A DNA stretch of 64,000 nt from NCBI GenBank assembly GCA_964619125.1, contig CAZUCA010000007.1, positions 1-64,000 of the forward strand, written 5' to 3'. Under the pieces are notes generated by a model that ran no database searches, was not told the origin of the DNA, and saw only the letters and a list, made by a program, of their open reading frames with translations. The stretch is from Owenweeksia sp964619125. GTDB lineage: Bacteria > Bacteroidota > Bacteroidia > Flavobacteriales > Schleiferiaceae. Below, piece after piece: positions 15,377 through 24,892 of the stretch. The position numbers were made by a program, and so were the translations under genes. Every line of letters starts with the position of its first letter. Position 1 is the stretch's first letter.

Positions 15377-17212
15377 ATGCCAGACGTTATACGTCAACTA
15401 CCCGATAGCGTAGCCAACCAGATCGCTGCCGGGGAAGTGGTTCAACGACCAGCCTCCGCCGTAAAAGAACTGTTGGAAAATGCCATTGATGCCGGGGCCG
15501 ACAGCATTAAACTTATTATCCGCGATGCCGGCAAAAGCCTGATCCAGGTGATTGATAATGGTGCCGGTATGAGTGAAACCGATGCCCGCATGGCCTTTGA
15601 GCGCCACGCCACCTCCAAGATTGCGCGGGCCGAGGATATCTTTTCCATCGTTACCAAAGGTTTTCGCGGCGAAGCCCTGGCCAGTATTGCGGCCGTGGCG
15701 CAGGTGGAGCTCAAAACCAAAACCGAAGAAAGTGAGCTGGGTACCTTTCTGCGCATCGAAGGTAGCAAGCTGGTGAAACAAGACTATTGCAACACTCCGG
15801 CTGGTACCCGTTTTGAAGTCAAAAACCTCTTCTTCAATATCCCCGCCCGGCGTAACTTCCTCAAAAGCAACAATGTGGAGCTGCGTCATATCATCGACGA
15901 ATTTGAGCGGGTAGCCCTGGCCCATCACAATGTTCACTTCACCTTCATCAATAACGATAGTGAGCTTTTTGACCTGCCCCCGGCCGGTTTGCGACAGCGT
16001 ATTGTCAATATTTTTGGCAGTAGGTATAATGAGAAATTGGTGCCAGTTGAGGAAAACACTCCCATTTTGAAACTGACGGGTTTTATTGGTAAACCTGAGT
16101 TTTCCAAAAAAACCCGGGGAGAACAGTTCTTCTTTGCCAACAACCGTTTTATTAAAAACAACTACCTGCATCGGGCGGTGTGCCACGCCTTTGAAGGACT
16201 CATTAACGAAAACTATCACCCCTCCTACTTTCTCTTCCTCGAAATTGACCCGGCCAAAATCGACGTCAACATCCATCCTACTAAAACCGAAATTAAGTTT
16301 GAGGACGAGCGTGCCATTCATACCATTATCCGTACTGCAGTAAAACATGCCCTCGGACAATACAATATTGCACCCAGTCTCGATTTTGAGAGCAGCCCCG
16401 ATTTTGTCCCCCCCCAGCATCGAGGTGGTCCCGTGGAACCGCCGGGAGTTTTGATAAACCCGGAGTTTAACCCCTTCGACGACGAGGATAAACCAAAAGG
16501 TGGTGGGGGCTCTGCCAGGGGCAGCATTGCCCCCGGCCCGGTTAGGGGACATACGGCCCACGATTGGGAAAAGCTCTACCAGGATCTGCCGGAAATAACC
16601 GAAACCGAATCGCGGCAGGCCGAACTGGAAATTGAAGCTGGCAGTGATCAGCAAAAAACTTTCAGCCAGATTGGCAGAAAATACCTGCTCACCAGTCATG
16701 GCAGTGGGATGATCATGGTTCACCAGCAGCGGGCCCACGAAAGAATTCTTTTTGAGCGCATGCTCCAATCAATTGATTCCAAGAATATTCCCAGTCAGCA
16801 ATTGATGTTTCCACAGAATATCAGCTTTAGCGCTGCCGATTTTGCCCTGCTGCAAAACCTGCTGCCATCCTTGCGGGAAGTGGGATTTGACATTGATGAA
16901 TTTGGGAAAAACGAGCTAATTGTAAACGCTATTCCCCTCTATTTGGACGCTAACCTGATCAAGGATTTACTGGAACAGCTTTTGGAGGATGAAAAGGACC
17001 ATAAGGGCGATAGCAGCAGCCGTACGCACGAGACTCTCGCCAGTACCCTGGCCAGGGTTTCAAGCCTCAAAACCGGGGTGCGGCTGAGCCAGCAGGAGAT
17101 GCGGAATATGGTAGACGAACTATTCGCCTGCGCCTCACCTTATGTTAGCCTTAGTGGCAAGCCAGTAGTAGTAAACCTGTCGTTAGACGATATCGATAAA
17201 TCCTTTAGTTGA
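15377..17212 (+). CDS. mutL: DNA mismatch repair protein MutL
   Basis: The 611-residue protein has the GHKL ATPase domain with ELLENAIDAG (31-40), DNGAGM (60-65) and KGFRGEAL (94-101), a linker rich in Pro and Gly (about 340-395), and a C-terminal dimerisation domain. It couples MutS mismatch recognition to strand repair. The spot where nicking MutL proteins have DQHA(X)2E(X)4E reads HQQRAHERILFE at 449-460, so the Asp and His are lost and the two Glu are kept. No CPHGRP motif is seen at the end. Endonuclease activity is therefore doubtful. The stop overlaps the next gene's ATG (TGATG). Confidence 0.95.
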   Translation: MPDVIRQLPDSVANQIAAGEVVQRPASAVKELLENAIDAGADSIKLIIRDAGKSLIQVIDNGAGMSETDARMAFERHATSKIARAEDIFSIVTKGFRGEALASIAAVAQVELKTKTEESELGTFLRIEGSKLVKQDYCNTPAGTRFEVKNLFFNIPARRNFLKSNNVELRHIIDEFERVALAHHNVHFTFINNDSELFDLPPAGLRQRIVNIFGSRYNEKLVPVEENTPILKLTGFIGKPEFSKKTRGEQFFFANNRFIKNNYLHRAVCHAFEGLINENYHPSYFLFLEIDPAKIDVNIHPTKTEIKFEDERAIHTIIRTAVKHALGQYNIAPSLDFESSPDFVPPQHRGGPVEPPGVLINPEFNPFDDEDKPKGGGGSARGSIAPGPVRGHTAHDWEKLYQDLPEITETESRQAELEIEAGSDQQKTFSQIGRKYLLTSHGSGMIMVHQQRAHERILFERMLQSIDSKNIPSQQLMFPQNISFSAADFALLQNLLPSLREVGFDIDEFGKNELIVNAIPLYLDANLIKDLLEQLLEDEKDHKGDSSSRTHETLASTLARVSSLKTGVRLSQQEMRNMVDELFACASPYVSLSGKPVVVNLSLDDIDKSFS

Positions 17213-17958
17213 TGTACCAACGCCCGATGCGCTTCAACTTCCTGCCGGAAGTAATCAAGAATTTACTGATCATTAACGGTTTGTTTTTCCTGGCTACCAT
17301 CGTGCTGGGAAATGTAGGCAATCTCGATCTGGTTCGCACCCTGGGGCTTTACCTGCCCATGTCGGCCCAGTTCCAACCCTACCAGATTATCACCCACATG
17401 TTTATGCATGCCAACCTGGGGCATATATTCTTCAATATGTTCGCCCTGTGGATGTTTGGCTATACCCTCGAAAATGTATGGGGCAGCAAGCGTTTTCTGA
17501 TCTACTACCTGGTTACCGGCCTGGGGGCGGCCCTGCTTCATATGGGGGTAAACTATTGGGAATGGTCTACCATTAGCGATCAGATCAGCAGCGGCCAACT
17601 GGAAATGCTCCTGACTGAGGGTCAACAAATCCTCTACCAGAATCAAAATTACTCTGACCCGGTACTGGCTAAGGCCAATTTATTACTCAATACTCCCACG
17701 GTAGGAGCTTCGGGCGCAGTTTATGGTGTATTGCTGGCATTTGGGATGATGTTTCCCAATCAATACATCTATATTTACTTTGCCTTTCCTATTAAGGCAA
17801 AATACTTCGTCATCATTTTTGGTGCCCTCGAGTTATTTAATGGCATAGCCAATGATCCCGACAGTAATGTGGCGCACTTTGCCCACCTGGGCGGCATGCT
17901 TTTCGGATTTTTGTTGATCCGCTACTGGCGGAGAAATGGTAGTTTACATCAGTTCTGA
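17212..17958 (+). CDS. Rhomboid family intramembrane serine protease 1
   Basis: The 248-residue protein has about six membrane segments. Catalytic Ser167 lies in TVGASGAVYG and the catalytic His225 in HFAHLGG. The HMFMHANLGHIFFN block near 62-75 is the conserved oxyanion-side element. Rhomboids cut substrate membrane helices. A loop of about 45 residues (116-160) between early helices is longer than the minimum. The ATG at 17212 overlaps the mutL stop, and the stop overlaps the next rhomboid gene's ATG in the same TGATG way, so translation is probably coupled. Confidence 0.9.
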   Translation: MYQRPMRFNFLPEVIKNLLIINGLFFLATIVLGNVGNLDLVRTLGLYLPMSAQFQPYQIITHMFMHANLGHIFFNMFALWMFGYTLENVWGSKRFLIYYLVTGLGAALLHMGVNYWEWSTISDQISSGQLEMLLTEGQQILYQNQNYSDPVLAKANLLLNTPTVGASGAVYGVLLAFGMMFPNQYIYIYFAFPIKAKYFVIIFGALELFNGIANDPDSNVAHFAHLGGMLFGFLLIRYWRRNGSLHQF

Positions 17959-18854
17959 TGAGTAGCATACGACAGGAAATAGAGAATTCTTTTCGCAGTG
18001 GCGACGCCCTCACCCGCATCATCCTGATCAATGTTGGGGTATTTGTGCTGTATTACCTCATCAAAATCGTGGGCCAGCTCTTTACCGTTGACCTCGCCTA
18101 TCATTTTATCAACTGGACGGCCCTGCCCAGTAACCTGATAAAGTTTGCCACCCGGCCCTGGACTATTATCAGCTATATGTTCCTGCATCAGGGTTTTATG
18201 CATATCCTCTTTAATATGCTGATCCTTTTTTTTACCGGGCGCATTTTTCTGGAGTACCTGGGGGGACGGCGCCTGCTGAGCACCTACCTCTTGGGAGGAA
18301 TTGCCGGTGGCCTGCTTTACATTCTTTTCTACAATATTTTTCCCGCTTTTAAAGAGGTACTCGATGGATCCAACAACCGCGGTGCGTCGGCCGCAGTAAT
18401 GGCGGTAATGATAGGGGCGGCCACCTACGCCCCCCGCCTGCCGGTTAAGCTTTTCTTTGTCCTCAATATTGAATTCCGCTGGGTAGCGATTCTGATCTTA
18501 CTGATGGATTTGATCAACCTGGGTGAGGGTAACAATATGGGCGGTCATCTGGCGCATATGGGTGGTGCACTGTTGGGCTACATCAGCGTAGCCCAGTTGA
18601 AAAAGGGTAATGATATTACCGATGGTTTCAGCAGCCTGATGGACAGCATTGTGAACTGGTTTAAACCCAATCCTAAAATGCACAAAGTGTATACCCGCAA
18701 ACGCACTGGTAGTAATGAGGAGGTATATCATGCCGATAAAAAGAATCGCCAGGCCAAAATGGATGAAATTCTCGATAAGATCAGCCGCAGTGGCTACGAA
18801 AGCCTTTCGAAGGAAGAAAAAGAATACCTCTTTAAAATAGGGCGGGATCAATGA
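17958..18854 (+). CDS. Rhomboid family intramembrane serine protease 2 with C-terminal cytosolic tail
   Basis: The 298-residue protein is a second rhomboid with catalytic Ser144 in NRGASAAVM and His200 in GGHLAHMGG. The usual GxSG is GASA here, but the nucleophile is kept. After the last helix there is a charged tail (about 215-298) ending in EILDKISRSGYESLSKEEKE. This looks like the small DUF6576-type C-terminal module of Bacteroidota rhomboids. It overlaps its neighbours on both sides (TGATG upstream, ATGA downstream). The substrate is unknown. Confidence 0.88.
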   Translation: MSSIRQEIENSFRSGDALTRIILINVGVFVLYYLIKIVGQLFTVDLAYHFINWTALPSNLIKFATRPWTIISYMFLHQGFMHILFNMLILFFTGRIFLEYLGGRRLLSTYLLGGIAGGLLYILFYNIFPAFKEVLDGSNNRGASAAVMAVMIGAATYAPRLPVKLFFVLNIEFRWVAILILLMDLINLGEGNNMGGHLAHMGGALLGYISVAQLKKGNDITDGFSSLMDSIVNWFKPNPKMHKVYTRKRTGSNEEVYHADKKNRQAKMDEILDKISRSGYESLSKEEKEYLFKIGRDQ

Positions 18855-19942
18855 GCGTAAAGCGCAGGTCATGGCGCGGTAGATTGCTGTACTTCGTCAA
18901 CATCATATTTGCCCTGGCCCTGCTTTTGAGTTACCTGGCCTATTATGTACCGCCGGGTTTGCTGAGCCTCTTCTCCTTTGCTGCCATCGGCTATCCCCTC
19001 TTATTTTTTATCAACCTCCTCTTTGTGATTATCTGGCTGCTGCGATTTAATCGCCGCCTCTTTTTGTCGCTGCTTTGTATTGGCATTGGCTATTTGCACG
19101 TGCCGCGCATGTATCAATTGGGAAAACCGCGCCGGGTGGTAAATGCTAAAGACCGCCTTAAGGTAATGAGCTACAACGTACGGCTGTTTAATAGTTACAA
19201 CTGGCTTGATGATGAGCAGGTAGAAGATAAAATCATCGATCTTATTAAAGCCGAAGATCCCGAGGTTCTGATGATGCAGGAGTTCCAGGAAAATTCCCTG
19301 CCGGCCATGTCAGGCCTTGACTTCCCCTACCAGCATTCACAAATGAAAGCCTGGCACAAGAGCTACGGCATGATCATTTTCTCACGCTATCCAATTAAAG
19401 CCAGCGGGGTGGTGGAAATTGAGCAGGATACCGGGCACAGCTCACAGTTTCACTACGCCGACATCGAATGGAACGATCGCATTATCCGTTTCATAAATGT
19501 GCATCTGGCCTCCGTGGGGCTCGAAAAAGCTGATTACGAAATACTGGAAAACCCCGAGCTGCAGGATGAAGACAATGTAAAGGATGGAGTACAGGTAATT
19601 GTAAGCCGCCTTGACGGTGCCTTTAAACGGCGCAACCTGCAAATTGAAGCAGTAAAGAAGGCGGTGACTGAAAGCCCCCACCCGGTGGTGCTCTGCGGTG
19701 ATTTTAACGATGTCCCCCAATCTTATGCCTATCATCGTATAAACCTGGAATTGGAAGACAGCTTTATGGAAGGGGGTGAAGGCTTTGGCAAGACCTATAT
19801 CCGCAGCCCTCTGCCCTTGCGAATCGACTATATTTTTCATTCCGCCGAATTGAAAGCCTTTAACTTTCATACCGTAAAACAGGAGCTGAGCGACCATTAT
19901 CCCATCGTAACCGATCTGGAGTTTCAGCCCCAAACCCGATAA
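18851..19942 (+). CDS. Membrane-anchored endonuclease/exonuclease/phosphatase family protein
   Basis: The 363-residue protein has two or three N-terminal membrane helices (about 13-80) and then an EEP domain. The active-site marks are SYNVRLFN, the metal-binding Glu in MMQEFQE, CGDFNDVP and the terminal SDHYPIVTD. Members include phosphodiesterases and nucleases. The membrane anchor suggests action on lipids or at the envelope, but the substrate cannot be told. The start overlaps the upstream rhomboid by 4 bases. The cluster order mutL-rhomboid-rhomboid-EEP is familiar in Flavobacteriia. Confidence 0.85.
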   Translation: MSVKRRSWRGRLLYFVNIIFALALLLSYLAYYVPPGLLSLFSFAAIGYPLLFFINLLFVIIWLLRFNRRLFLSLLCIGIGYLHVPRMYQLGKPRRVVNAKDRLKVMSYNVRLFNSYNWLDDEQVEDKIIDLIKAEDPEVLMMQEFQENSLPAMSGLDFPYQHSQMKAWHKSYGMIIFSRYPIKASGVVEIEQDTGHSSQFHYADIEWNDRIIRFINVHLASVGLEKADYEILENPELQDEDNVKDGVQVIVSRLDGAFKRRNLQIEAVKKAVTESPHPVVLCGDFNDVPQSYAYHRINLELEDSFMEGGEGFGKTYIRSPLPLRIDYIFHSAELKAFNFHTVKQELSDHYPIVTDLEFQPQTR

Positions 19943-19974
19943 AGAGCTTATTTTTAGCCTCCAAATCAACAACG

Positions 19975-21981
19975 GTGAGCTCCACTCTGCAAAAAATAAT
20001 TGTTGTGTCAGGCATTTTGCTGATGGCTATTATATACAACTACCATCAGATGTTGAGCCTGCAGCCCCAGTCGTACCATCACTGGCGGCAGTCAGACTGC
20101 ACTTCGCTTACCCTCAATTACTACCAGCACAAGCTTCCTTTCTGGCAACCCACTACCCACGGCCTGGTTAGCGACGAGGGCCAAAGTGGTGCCAATGCTC
20201 CCAGTGAACTTCCTCTTTACTACTGGGGCATCGCTCAACTTTATAAACTGTTCGGTCCTTCGGCTGCCATTCTGCGCGGGCTAAACAGCCTGCTGTTCCT
20301 AAGCGGAATATTCGCCTTCATCCTGGCCCTGCGTCGCCTGTCAGGGGCCTTTTGGTGGAGTTTATTGTTGGGTTTACTGTTATTCACTTCCCCCATCCTG
20401 GTGTTTTACGGTAACAACTTCCTTACCAATGCACCCGCTTTCGGCATGGCGCTTTGGGCCTTGGCCTCCCTTAGCTATTTCCTCGATGGGGGTGAAAAAA
20501 AACACCTACTGCGCTTTTTTATTTTCTGCTTCCTGGCCGGCAGTTTTAAGCTACCAGGCTTATTTCTGCTCTTTACCCTGGGGGGACTGTTATTTTTAAA
20601 ACCACGGCTATTGTCCCCACTCAAATGGAAGAGCTATATACTTGGCAGCGCCCTGGTATTGATACCCCTCGCTGCCTGGGTAGTGTATGCCGACTGGTAT
20701 AATGGCATTCATAAAACCATGTACTTCTCCACCACCACCTTTCCCTTGTGGGATTACCACTGGCATGAGATTGCCTATCTGGCTAAGGAGATGTTTCGTA
20801 GCTGGTGGGGAGAGCACTTCCACCCGGTTACCACGCTTTTGTTTTTCAGCCTTGGCGTAGTAGCCCTGTTTATAAGAAGTCCGAAGAGCCAGGTCTACCG
20901 CTGGCTTTTTGTCATCCTGAGCCTGGGCCTGCTCGCCTACTCGGCCCTGCAGTACTACACTTTTCTCTCGCATGACTATTACACCATCAATATGTTTATG
21001 TGGGTGGCGGTACTCATGCTGTTGTTGAGCGCCGGCTTAAAGGAACGTTTTCCCGGCCTGATGCAAAAGCCCTTGCTGAACCTGGGGCTGCTGATATTTT
21101 TGGTATTCAATGTCAGCTATGCGACTGAACGGGTGAGCTTCCGCTACCAGGATTTCCCCAATACCATCAGGCAGGAAAGGCCGGAGTTGTACCACAAGGT
21201 TGATAGCTGGCTTACCGCAATAGGAGTAGGGAAAAACGACAGCCTAATATACATTGCTGATGATAGTCACACTCCTCTCTACCTGATGAAGCGCGCCGGT
21301 TGGACCACCCATAAGATGGTGTTTAAGGATAAAGATCAAGAACCGCTTTATTTTAACCGCGATTCAGCGCAAGTAGCGCGTTCAGTGAAAAACGGGGCCG
21401 ACTTCCTGCTGGTTCATGGCTGGCAAAATCTCTACGAGCGCCCGTACCTTCACTCCTTTCTCAGGCATTACAGCGGCCGCTATCAACAGCTTTTTGTCTT
21501 CGATCTCAAGCGCGACTCCGGCTTTGAGTTACCACAGCGTCAATTGCTGTGGCAAAGGACTTACGACTTTGAAAATGCCGATTCTTTACTGCCAGGAAGT
21601 ACAGCAGCAGAAATGCACAGCCCGGCGAGTGGAAATTGGGTGCAGTATGGCGATGGCAGCGAGGCCTACCTCGCGTTTATCGAGTTGCCGGCACTTGCGG
21701 CAGATCAGATGCTGGAGGCCCGCATCTGGGTAAAGCACAACCCCGAGAAAAAAGTACTGCCGGTATTGGCATCAAACGAGGGCGGACTCGCTTTTGCCCA
21801 AAGTCAGGATCTTATCGATGAAACTATAGACGGCTGGCGCCAGTTCCGACAAAAACTGGTGATAAGTGAGGAGGTGAGTAAGCAGGGCGTGCGCTTCTTT
21901 CTGTGGAATCCCGAGCATACCGAAGTGTATTTCGATCAGCTGGATATCCGCCTATACGCCAGAAACCCGCTGCAGCCTTAG
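19975..21981 (+). CDS. GT39-like multi-pass membrane glycosyltransferase with C-terminal ectodomain
   Basis: The 668-residue protein begins at GTG (19975). It has about ten membrane helices up to residue 385. The first periplasmic loop holds YHHWRQSDCTSLTLNYY near 35-51, the WRQ.D pattern of bacterial GT39/ArnT-like enzymes that use polyprenyl-phosphate sugars. A soluble part follows (about 390-668) whose last 150 residues look like a beta-sandwich carbohydrate-binding domain. It probably decorates a surface glycan. It follows the EEP gene by 32 bases, and its stop overlaps the convergent aconitase stop by 4 bases. Confidence 0.75.
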   Translation: MSSTLQKIIVVSGILLMAIIYNYHQMLSLQPQSYHHWRQSDCTSLTLNYYQHKLPFWQPTTHGLVSDEGQSGANAPSELPLYYWGIAQLYKLFGPSAAILRGLNSLLFLSGIFAFILALRRLSGAFWWSLLLGLLLFTSPILVFYGNNFLTNAPAFGMALWALASLSYFLDGGEKKHLLRFFIFCFLAGSFKLPGLFLLFTLGGLLFLKPRLLSPLKWKSYILGSALVLIPLAAWVVYADWYNGIHKTMYFSTTTFPLWDYHWHEIAYLAKEMFRSWWGEHFHPVTTLLFFSLGVVALFIRSPKSQVYRWLFVILSLGLLAYSALQYYTFLSHDYYTINMFMWVAVLMLLLSAGLKERFPGLMQKPLLNLGLLIFLVFNVSYATERVSFRYQDFPNTIRQERPELYHKVDSWLTAIGVGKNDSLIYIADDSHTPLYLMKRAGWTTHKMVFKDKDQEPLYFNRDSAQVARSVKNGADFLLVHGWQNLYERPYLHSFLRHYSGRYQQLFVFDLKRDSGFELPQRQLLWQRTYDFENADSLLPGSTAAEMHSPASGNWVQYGDGSEAYLAFIELPALAADQMLEARIWVKHNPEKKVLPVLASNEGGLAFAQSQDLIDETIDGWRQFRQKLVISEEVSKQGVRFFLWNPEHTEVYFDQLDIRLYARNPLQP

Positions 21982-23933
21982 GCCAGTTCCTCCTTGAAGT
22001 GATTGATAATACCCCCTTTTAGCAGCACCTCCACCTGCCGGTCGCTGAGGGAGTGCTTCAATTCAATTTCCTGCTTACCGTTGATAATTGCCTTTATTGG
22101 CTTATTGCCTTTTATGCCTTCGCGCATATTTTCAAGCCGCAGTATATCTCCTTCACTAATGCGATCATAATCTTCGGCCGCGGTAAATTCCAGTGGTAAT
22201 ATGCCAAAATTCACCAGGTTTTGCCAGCCAATGCGGGCGTAGCTTTTGGCAATCACCGCTTTCTGCCCCAAATAGCGCGGTGCCAATGCTGCATGCTCAC
22301 GGCTCGAGCCCTGGGCATAATTTTCTCCCGCCACCACAATATGACCACCTTGTTCATCATTCGATTTTTGGGCCTTTTCATAGTATTGATCATCCACCAC
22401 AATAAAGCTGTACTTACTGATTTCGGGCAGGTTGCTGCGCAGAGGCAATACCTCGGCCCCCGCCTTAAGGATCTCATCGGTAGAAATATTGTCTTTCATT
22501 TTCAGGATTACCGGCACCTCCACTGCGTCTGACAAAGGGTCCAGTTCGGGCAAAGTCTGGATATTAGGCCCTTTGACCAGCTCCACCGTCTGGTTTTCGT
22601 CCGGTGGTGCCAGCAGCATCTCGGTATTGATAATCTCCATTTCCGGATTTTTATAGTGAGGATAGTGAATCCCAAGCTCTTTTTCTAAATCCCTGGGATC
22701 GGTGATTTTGCCGGTAAGGGCTGCCGCCGCTGCGGTTTCGGGGCTACAGAGATAAACCTGATCATCGAGGGTACCGGAACGGCCCGGGAAATTGCGCGGC
22801 ATAGTACGGAGGCTTATCTTGCCGCTCGCCGGGGCTTGTCCCATGCCGATGCAGCCCATGCAACCACTCTGGTGAAAGCGGGCACCAGCGGTGATGAGGC
22901 GGGCCAGGGTTTTCATTTTAGTGATATTCTGAATCACCTGGCGGCTGGTAGGATTAATGTCCAGCGACACATCGGGATGCACAGAGCGGCCCTCGAGGAT
23001 CTCCCCCACCACCCAGAAGTCGCGGATACCGGGATTAGCCGATGAACCCACTACCACCTGGTGGACATCACTACCGGCAACCTCAGTCACCGGCACCACA
23101 TTACCCGGGCTGGTAGGTTTAGCGATAAGGGGCACCAAATCATCAAGCACAATTTCATCCTCCAGATCATAGCTACAACCTTCATCGGCCAGCAGCTCCA
23201 CCCAGTCATGCTCTCTTTGCTGTGACCTCAGGAAGCGCCGTGTTTCTTCATCGGAGGGAAAAACGGTGGCAGTGGCTCCCAGCTCGGCCCCCATATTGGC
23301 AATCACATGCCGGTCCATAGCGCTTAACTCCTTAAGCCCCTCCCCATAATATTCGATAATCTTTCCTACCCCTCCTTTAACATCATGCCGACGCAACATT
23401 TCCAAAATGACGTCCTTGGCACTCACCCAAGCAGGTAACTTACCACTGAGCTTCACCCCCATTACCTGCGGCATTTTCACATAATAAGCCTTGCCGGCTA
23501 TTGCCGCTGCCACGTCAAGGCCTCCGGTGCCGATTGCCAGCATACCCAGCGATCCTCCGGCGCAGGTATGGCTATCACTTCCCAGGAGGGTTTTTCCCGG
23601 CTTGCCAAAGCGCTCCATATGCACGGGGTGGCTTACACCGTTGCCCGGACGGCTGAACCACAACCCAAAGCGCTGGGCAGCCGACTTCAGAAATACGTGG
23701 TCATCGGCATTTTTATAATCAGTTTGCAGGAGATTGTGATCAACGTACTGCACCGCCACTTCAGTTTTGGCGCGATCGAGGCCCATGGCCTCCAGTTCGA
23801 GCTGCACCAGGGTACCGGTGGCATCCTGTAACAGAGCCTGGTCAACGCGAATTCCTATTTCGCGACCGGGGGTCATCTCCCCTTCCAGTAAATGTTCTTT
23901 GATAAGCTTTTGTGCAACGTTGAGGGCAGCCAT
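21978..23933 (-). CDS. Aconitate hydratase, Aquifex-type (about 650 residues)
   Basis: The 651-residue enzyme interconverts citrate and isocitrate in the TCA cycle. The Fe-S ligands appear in DSHTCAGGSLG and HQSGCMGCIGMG. The C-terminal swivel domain has NYAQGSSREHAALAPRYLG with the substrate-binding Ser-Arg. It is shorter than the mitochondrial type (about 750) and than AcnA or AcnB (about 890), and fits what I recall as the Aquifex-type group. It has no close co-directional neighbour upstream. No consensus promoter was found in the 176 bases before the peroxiredoxin gene. Confidence 0.9.
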   Translation of the reverse strand: MAALNVAQKLIKEHLLEGEMTPGREIGIRVDQALLQDATGTLVQLELEAMGLDRAKTEVAVQYVDHNLLQTDYKNADDHVFLKSAAQRFGLWFSRPGNGVSHPVHMERFGKPGKTLLGSDSHTCAGGSLGMLAIGTGGLDVAAAIAGKAYYVKMPQVMGVKLSGKLPAWVSAKDVILEMLRRHDVKGGVGKIIEYYGEGLKELSAMDRHVIANMGAELGATATVFPSDEETRRFLRSQQREHDWVELLADEGCSYDLEDEIVLDDLVPLIAKPTSPGNVVPVTEVAGSDVHQVVVGSSANPGIRDFWVVGEILEGRSVHPDVSLDINPTSRQVIQNITKMKTLARLITAGARFHQSGCMGCIGMGQAPASGKISLRTMPRNFPGRSGTLDDQVYLCSPETAAAAALTGKITDPRDLEKELGIHYPHYKNPEMEIINTEMLLAPPDENQTVELVKGPNIQTLPELDPLSDAVEVPVILKMKDNISTDEILKAGAEVLPLRSNLPEISKYSFIVVDDQYYEKAQKSNDEQGGHIVVAGENYAQGSSREHAALAPRYLGQKAVIAKSYARIGWQNLVNFGILPLEFTAAEDYDRISEGDILRLENMREGIKGNKPIKAIINGKQEIELKHSLSDRQVEVLLKGGIINHFKEELA

Positions 23934-24034
23934 AGGAATGATTGATTTATAGTCTAAATAATCAGCTGGGGTAATGATTGTTTGCCGACCAGCACCATGC
24001 TCATAAGGCTTATCACACTTCAGCGCTTATCCCT

Positions 24035-24072
24035 GAAAAAAAGAAAGCCCCCAGGGCCAGGCCATGGGGGCT
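24035..24072 (-). terminator. Intrinsic terminator after the peroxiredoxin gene
   Basis: On the minus strand AGCCCCC pairs with GGGGGCT around a partly paired loop, followed by a T-rich run at 24036-24045. It begins 38 bases after the peroxiredoxin stop. Confidence 0.8.
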
Positions 24073-24109
24073 GCTATTCACAATGAAAAGCTATTTGATC
24101 GAAGCGATC

Positions 24110-24748
24110 TTAGTTTTGGCTCAGGTACTCGGCCACGCCTTCGTGTGAAGCGCTCATACCGCTCTTACCTTCGTCCCAGTTTGCAGGGCATACTTCGCCT
24201 TTTTCTTCGGTAAACTGAAGCGCTTTAACCATGCGCAGAGCCTCATCAACGTTACGGCCCAGGGGCAGGTCATTTACAATCTGGTGACGTACAACCTGGT
24301 CTTTGTCGATAAGGAAAAGACCACGGTAAGCGATCATTTCACCTTCAGCGCACAGCTGATCGTTTTCGTCGTAATAGTAGTTTCCGGCCAAAACATCGTA
24401 GTTGGCAGAAATGGTTTTATTGGTGTCGGCAACCAATGGGTAAGTTACCCCCTCGATGCCTCCTTTATCTTTAGAAAGCTGCAACCAGCCCCAGTGCGAC
24501 TGCTCAGTATCGGTAGATACAGCCACCAGCTCCACACCCAGCTTTTCAAACTCCTCTTTTTTAGCCTGGAAAGCGTGCAATTCGGTGGGGCATACAAAGG
24601 TGAAATCCTTTGGGTAGAAAAATAACAGTACGTACTTGTTACCGGCAAATTGCGCCAGGCTGAAGTCATTTACGATTTCTTCACCGTTTACAACAGCGGC
24701 GGCGGTAAACTGTGGTGCTTTTTTTCCAACTAATACTCCCATGTTCAA
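24110..24748 (-). CDS. Typical 2-Cys peroxiredoxin (AhpC/Prx1 group)
   Basis: The 212-residue enzyme reduces hydrogen peroxide and organic peroxides in the cytoplasm. The peroxidatic Cys53 lies in KDFTFVCPTELHAF and the resolving Cys187 in EVCPANW. The C-terminal extension matches the typical 2-Cys class, which is recharged by thioredoxin or AhpF. An ATG two codons in is an alternative start. A perfect -7 box lies 64 bases upstream and a strong terminator follows, so the gene is probably a single transcript. Confidence 0.94.
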   Translation of the reverse strand: MNMGVLVGKKAPQFTAAAVVNGEEIVNDFSLAQFAGNKYVLLFFYPKDFTFVCPTELHAFQAKKEEFEKLGVELVAVSTDTEQSHWGWLQLSKDKGGIEGVTYPLVADTNKTISANYDVLAGNYYYDENDQLCAEGEMIAYRGLFLIDKDQVVRHQIVNDLPLGRNVDEALRMVKALQFTEEKGEVCPANWDEGKSGMSASHEGVAEYLSQN

Positions 24749-24812
24749 ATCTGAATTTTAGGTTCCTATATATTTATTAAAACTATCTGAATCTATTTTT
24801 TGATAGCGGCTG

Positions 24813-24820
24813 CAAATGTA
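24813..24820 (-). promoter_or_regulatory. -7 promoter box TAnnTTTG for the peroxiredoxin gene
   Basis: On the minus strand it reads TACATTTG then C, a full match, with a leader of about 60 bases to the start codon. Confidence 0.6.
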
Positions 24821-24892
24821 TCCGATAGAATCCGCCTCAGCGATTCACAGTGATTAATTATTTCTATCGCCCCATTAAAAAGATTAGTAAAA

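Noticed and set aside
15398..16768. 456-codon frame on the minus strand inside mutL
   Set aside because: It is a shadow of a strongly conserved gene. No motif is seen and the codon pattern follows mutL.
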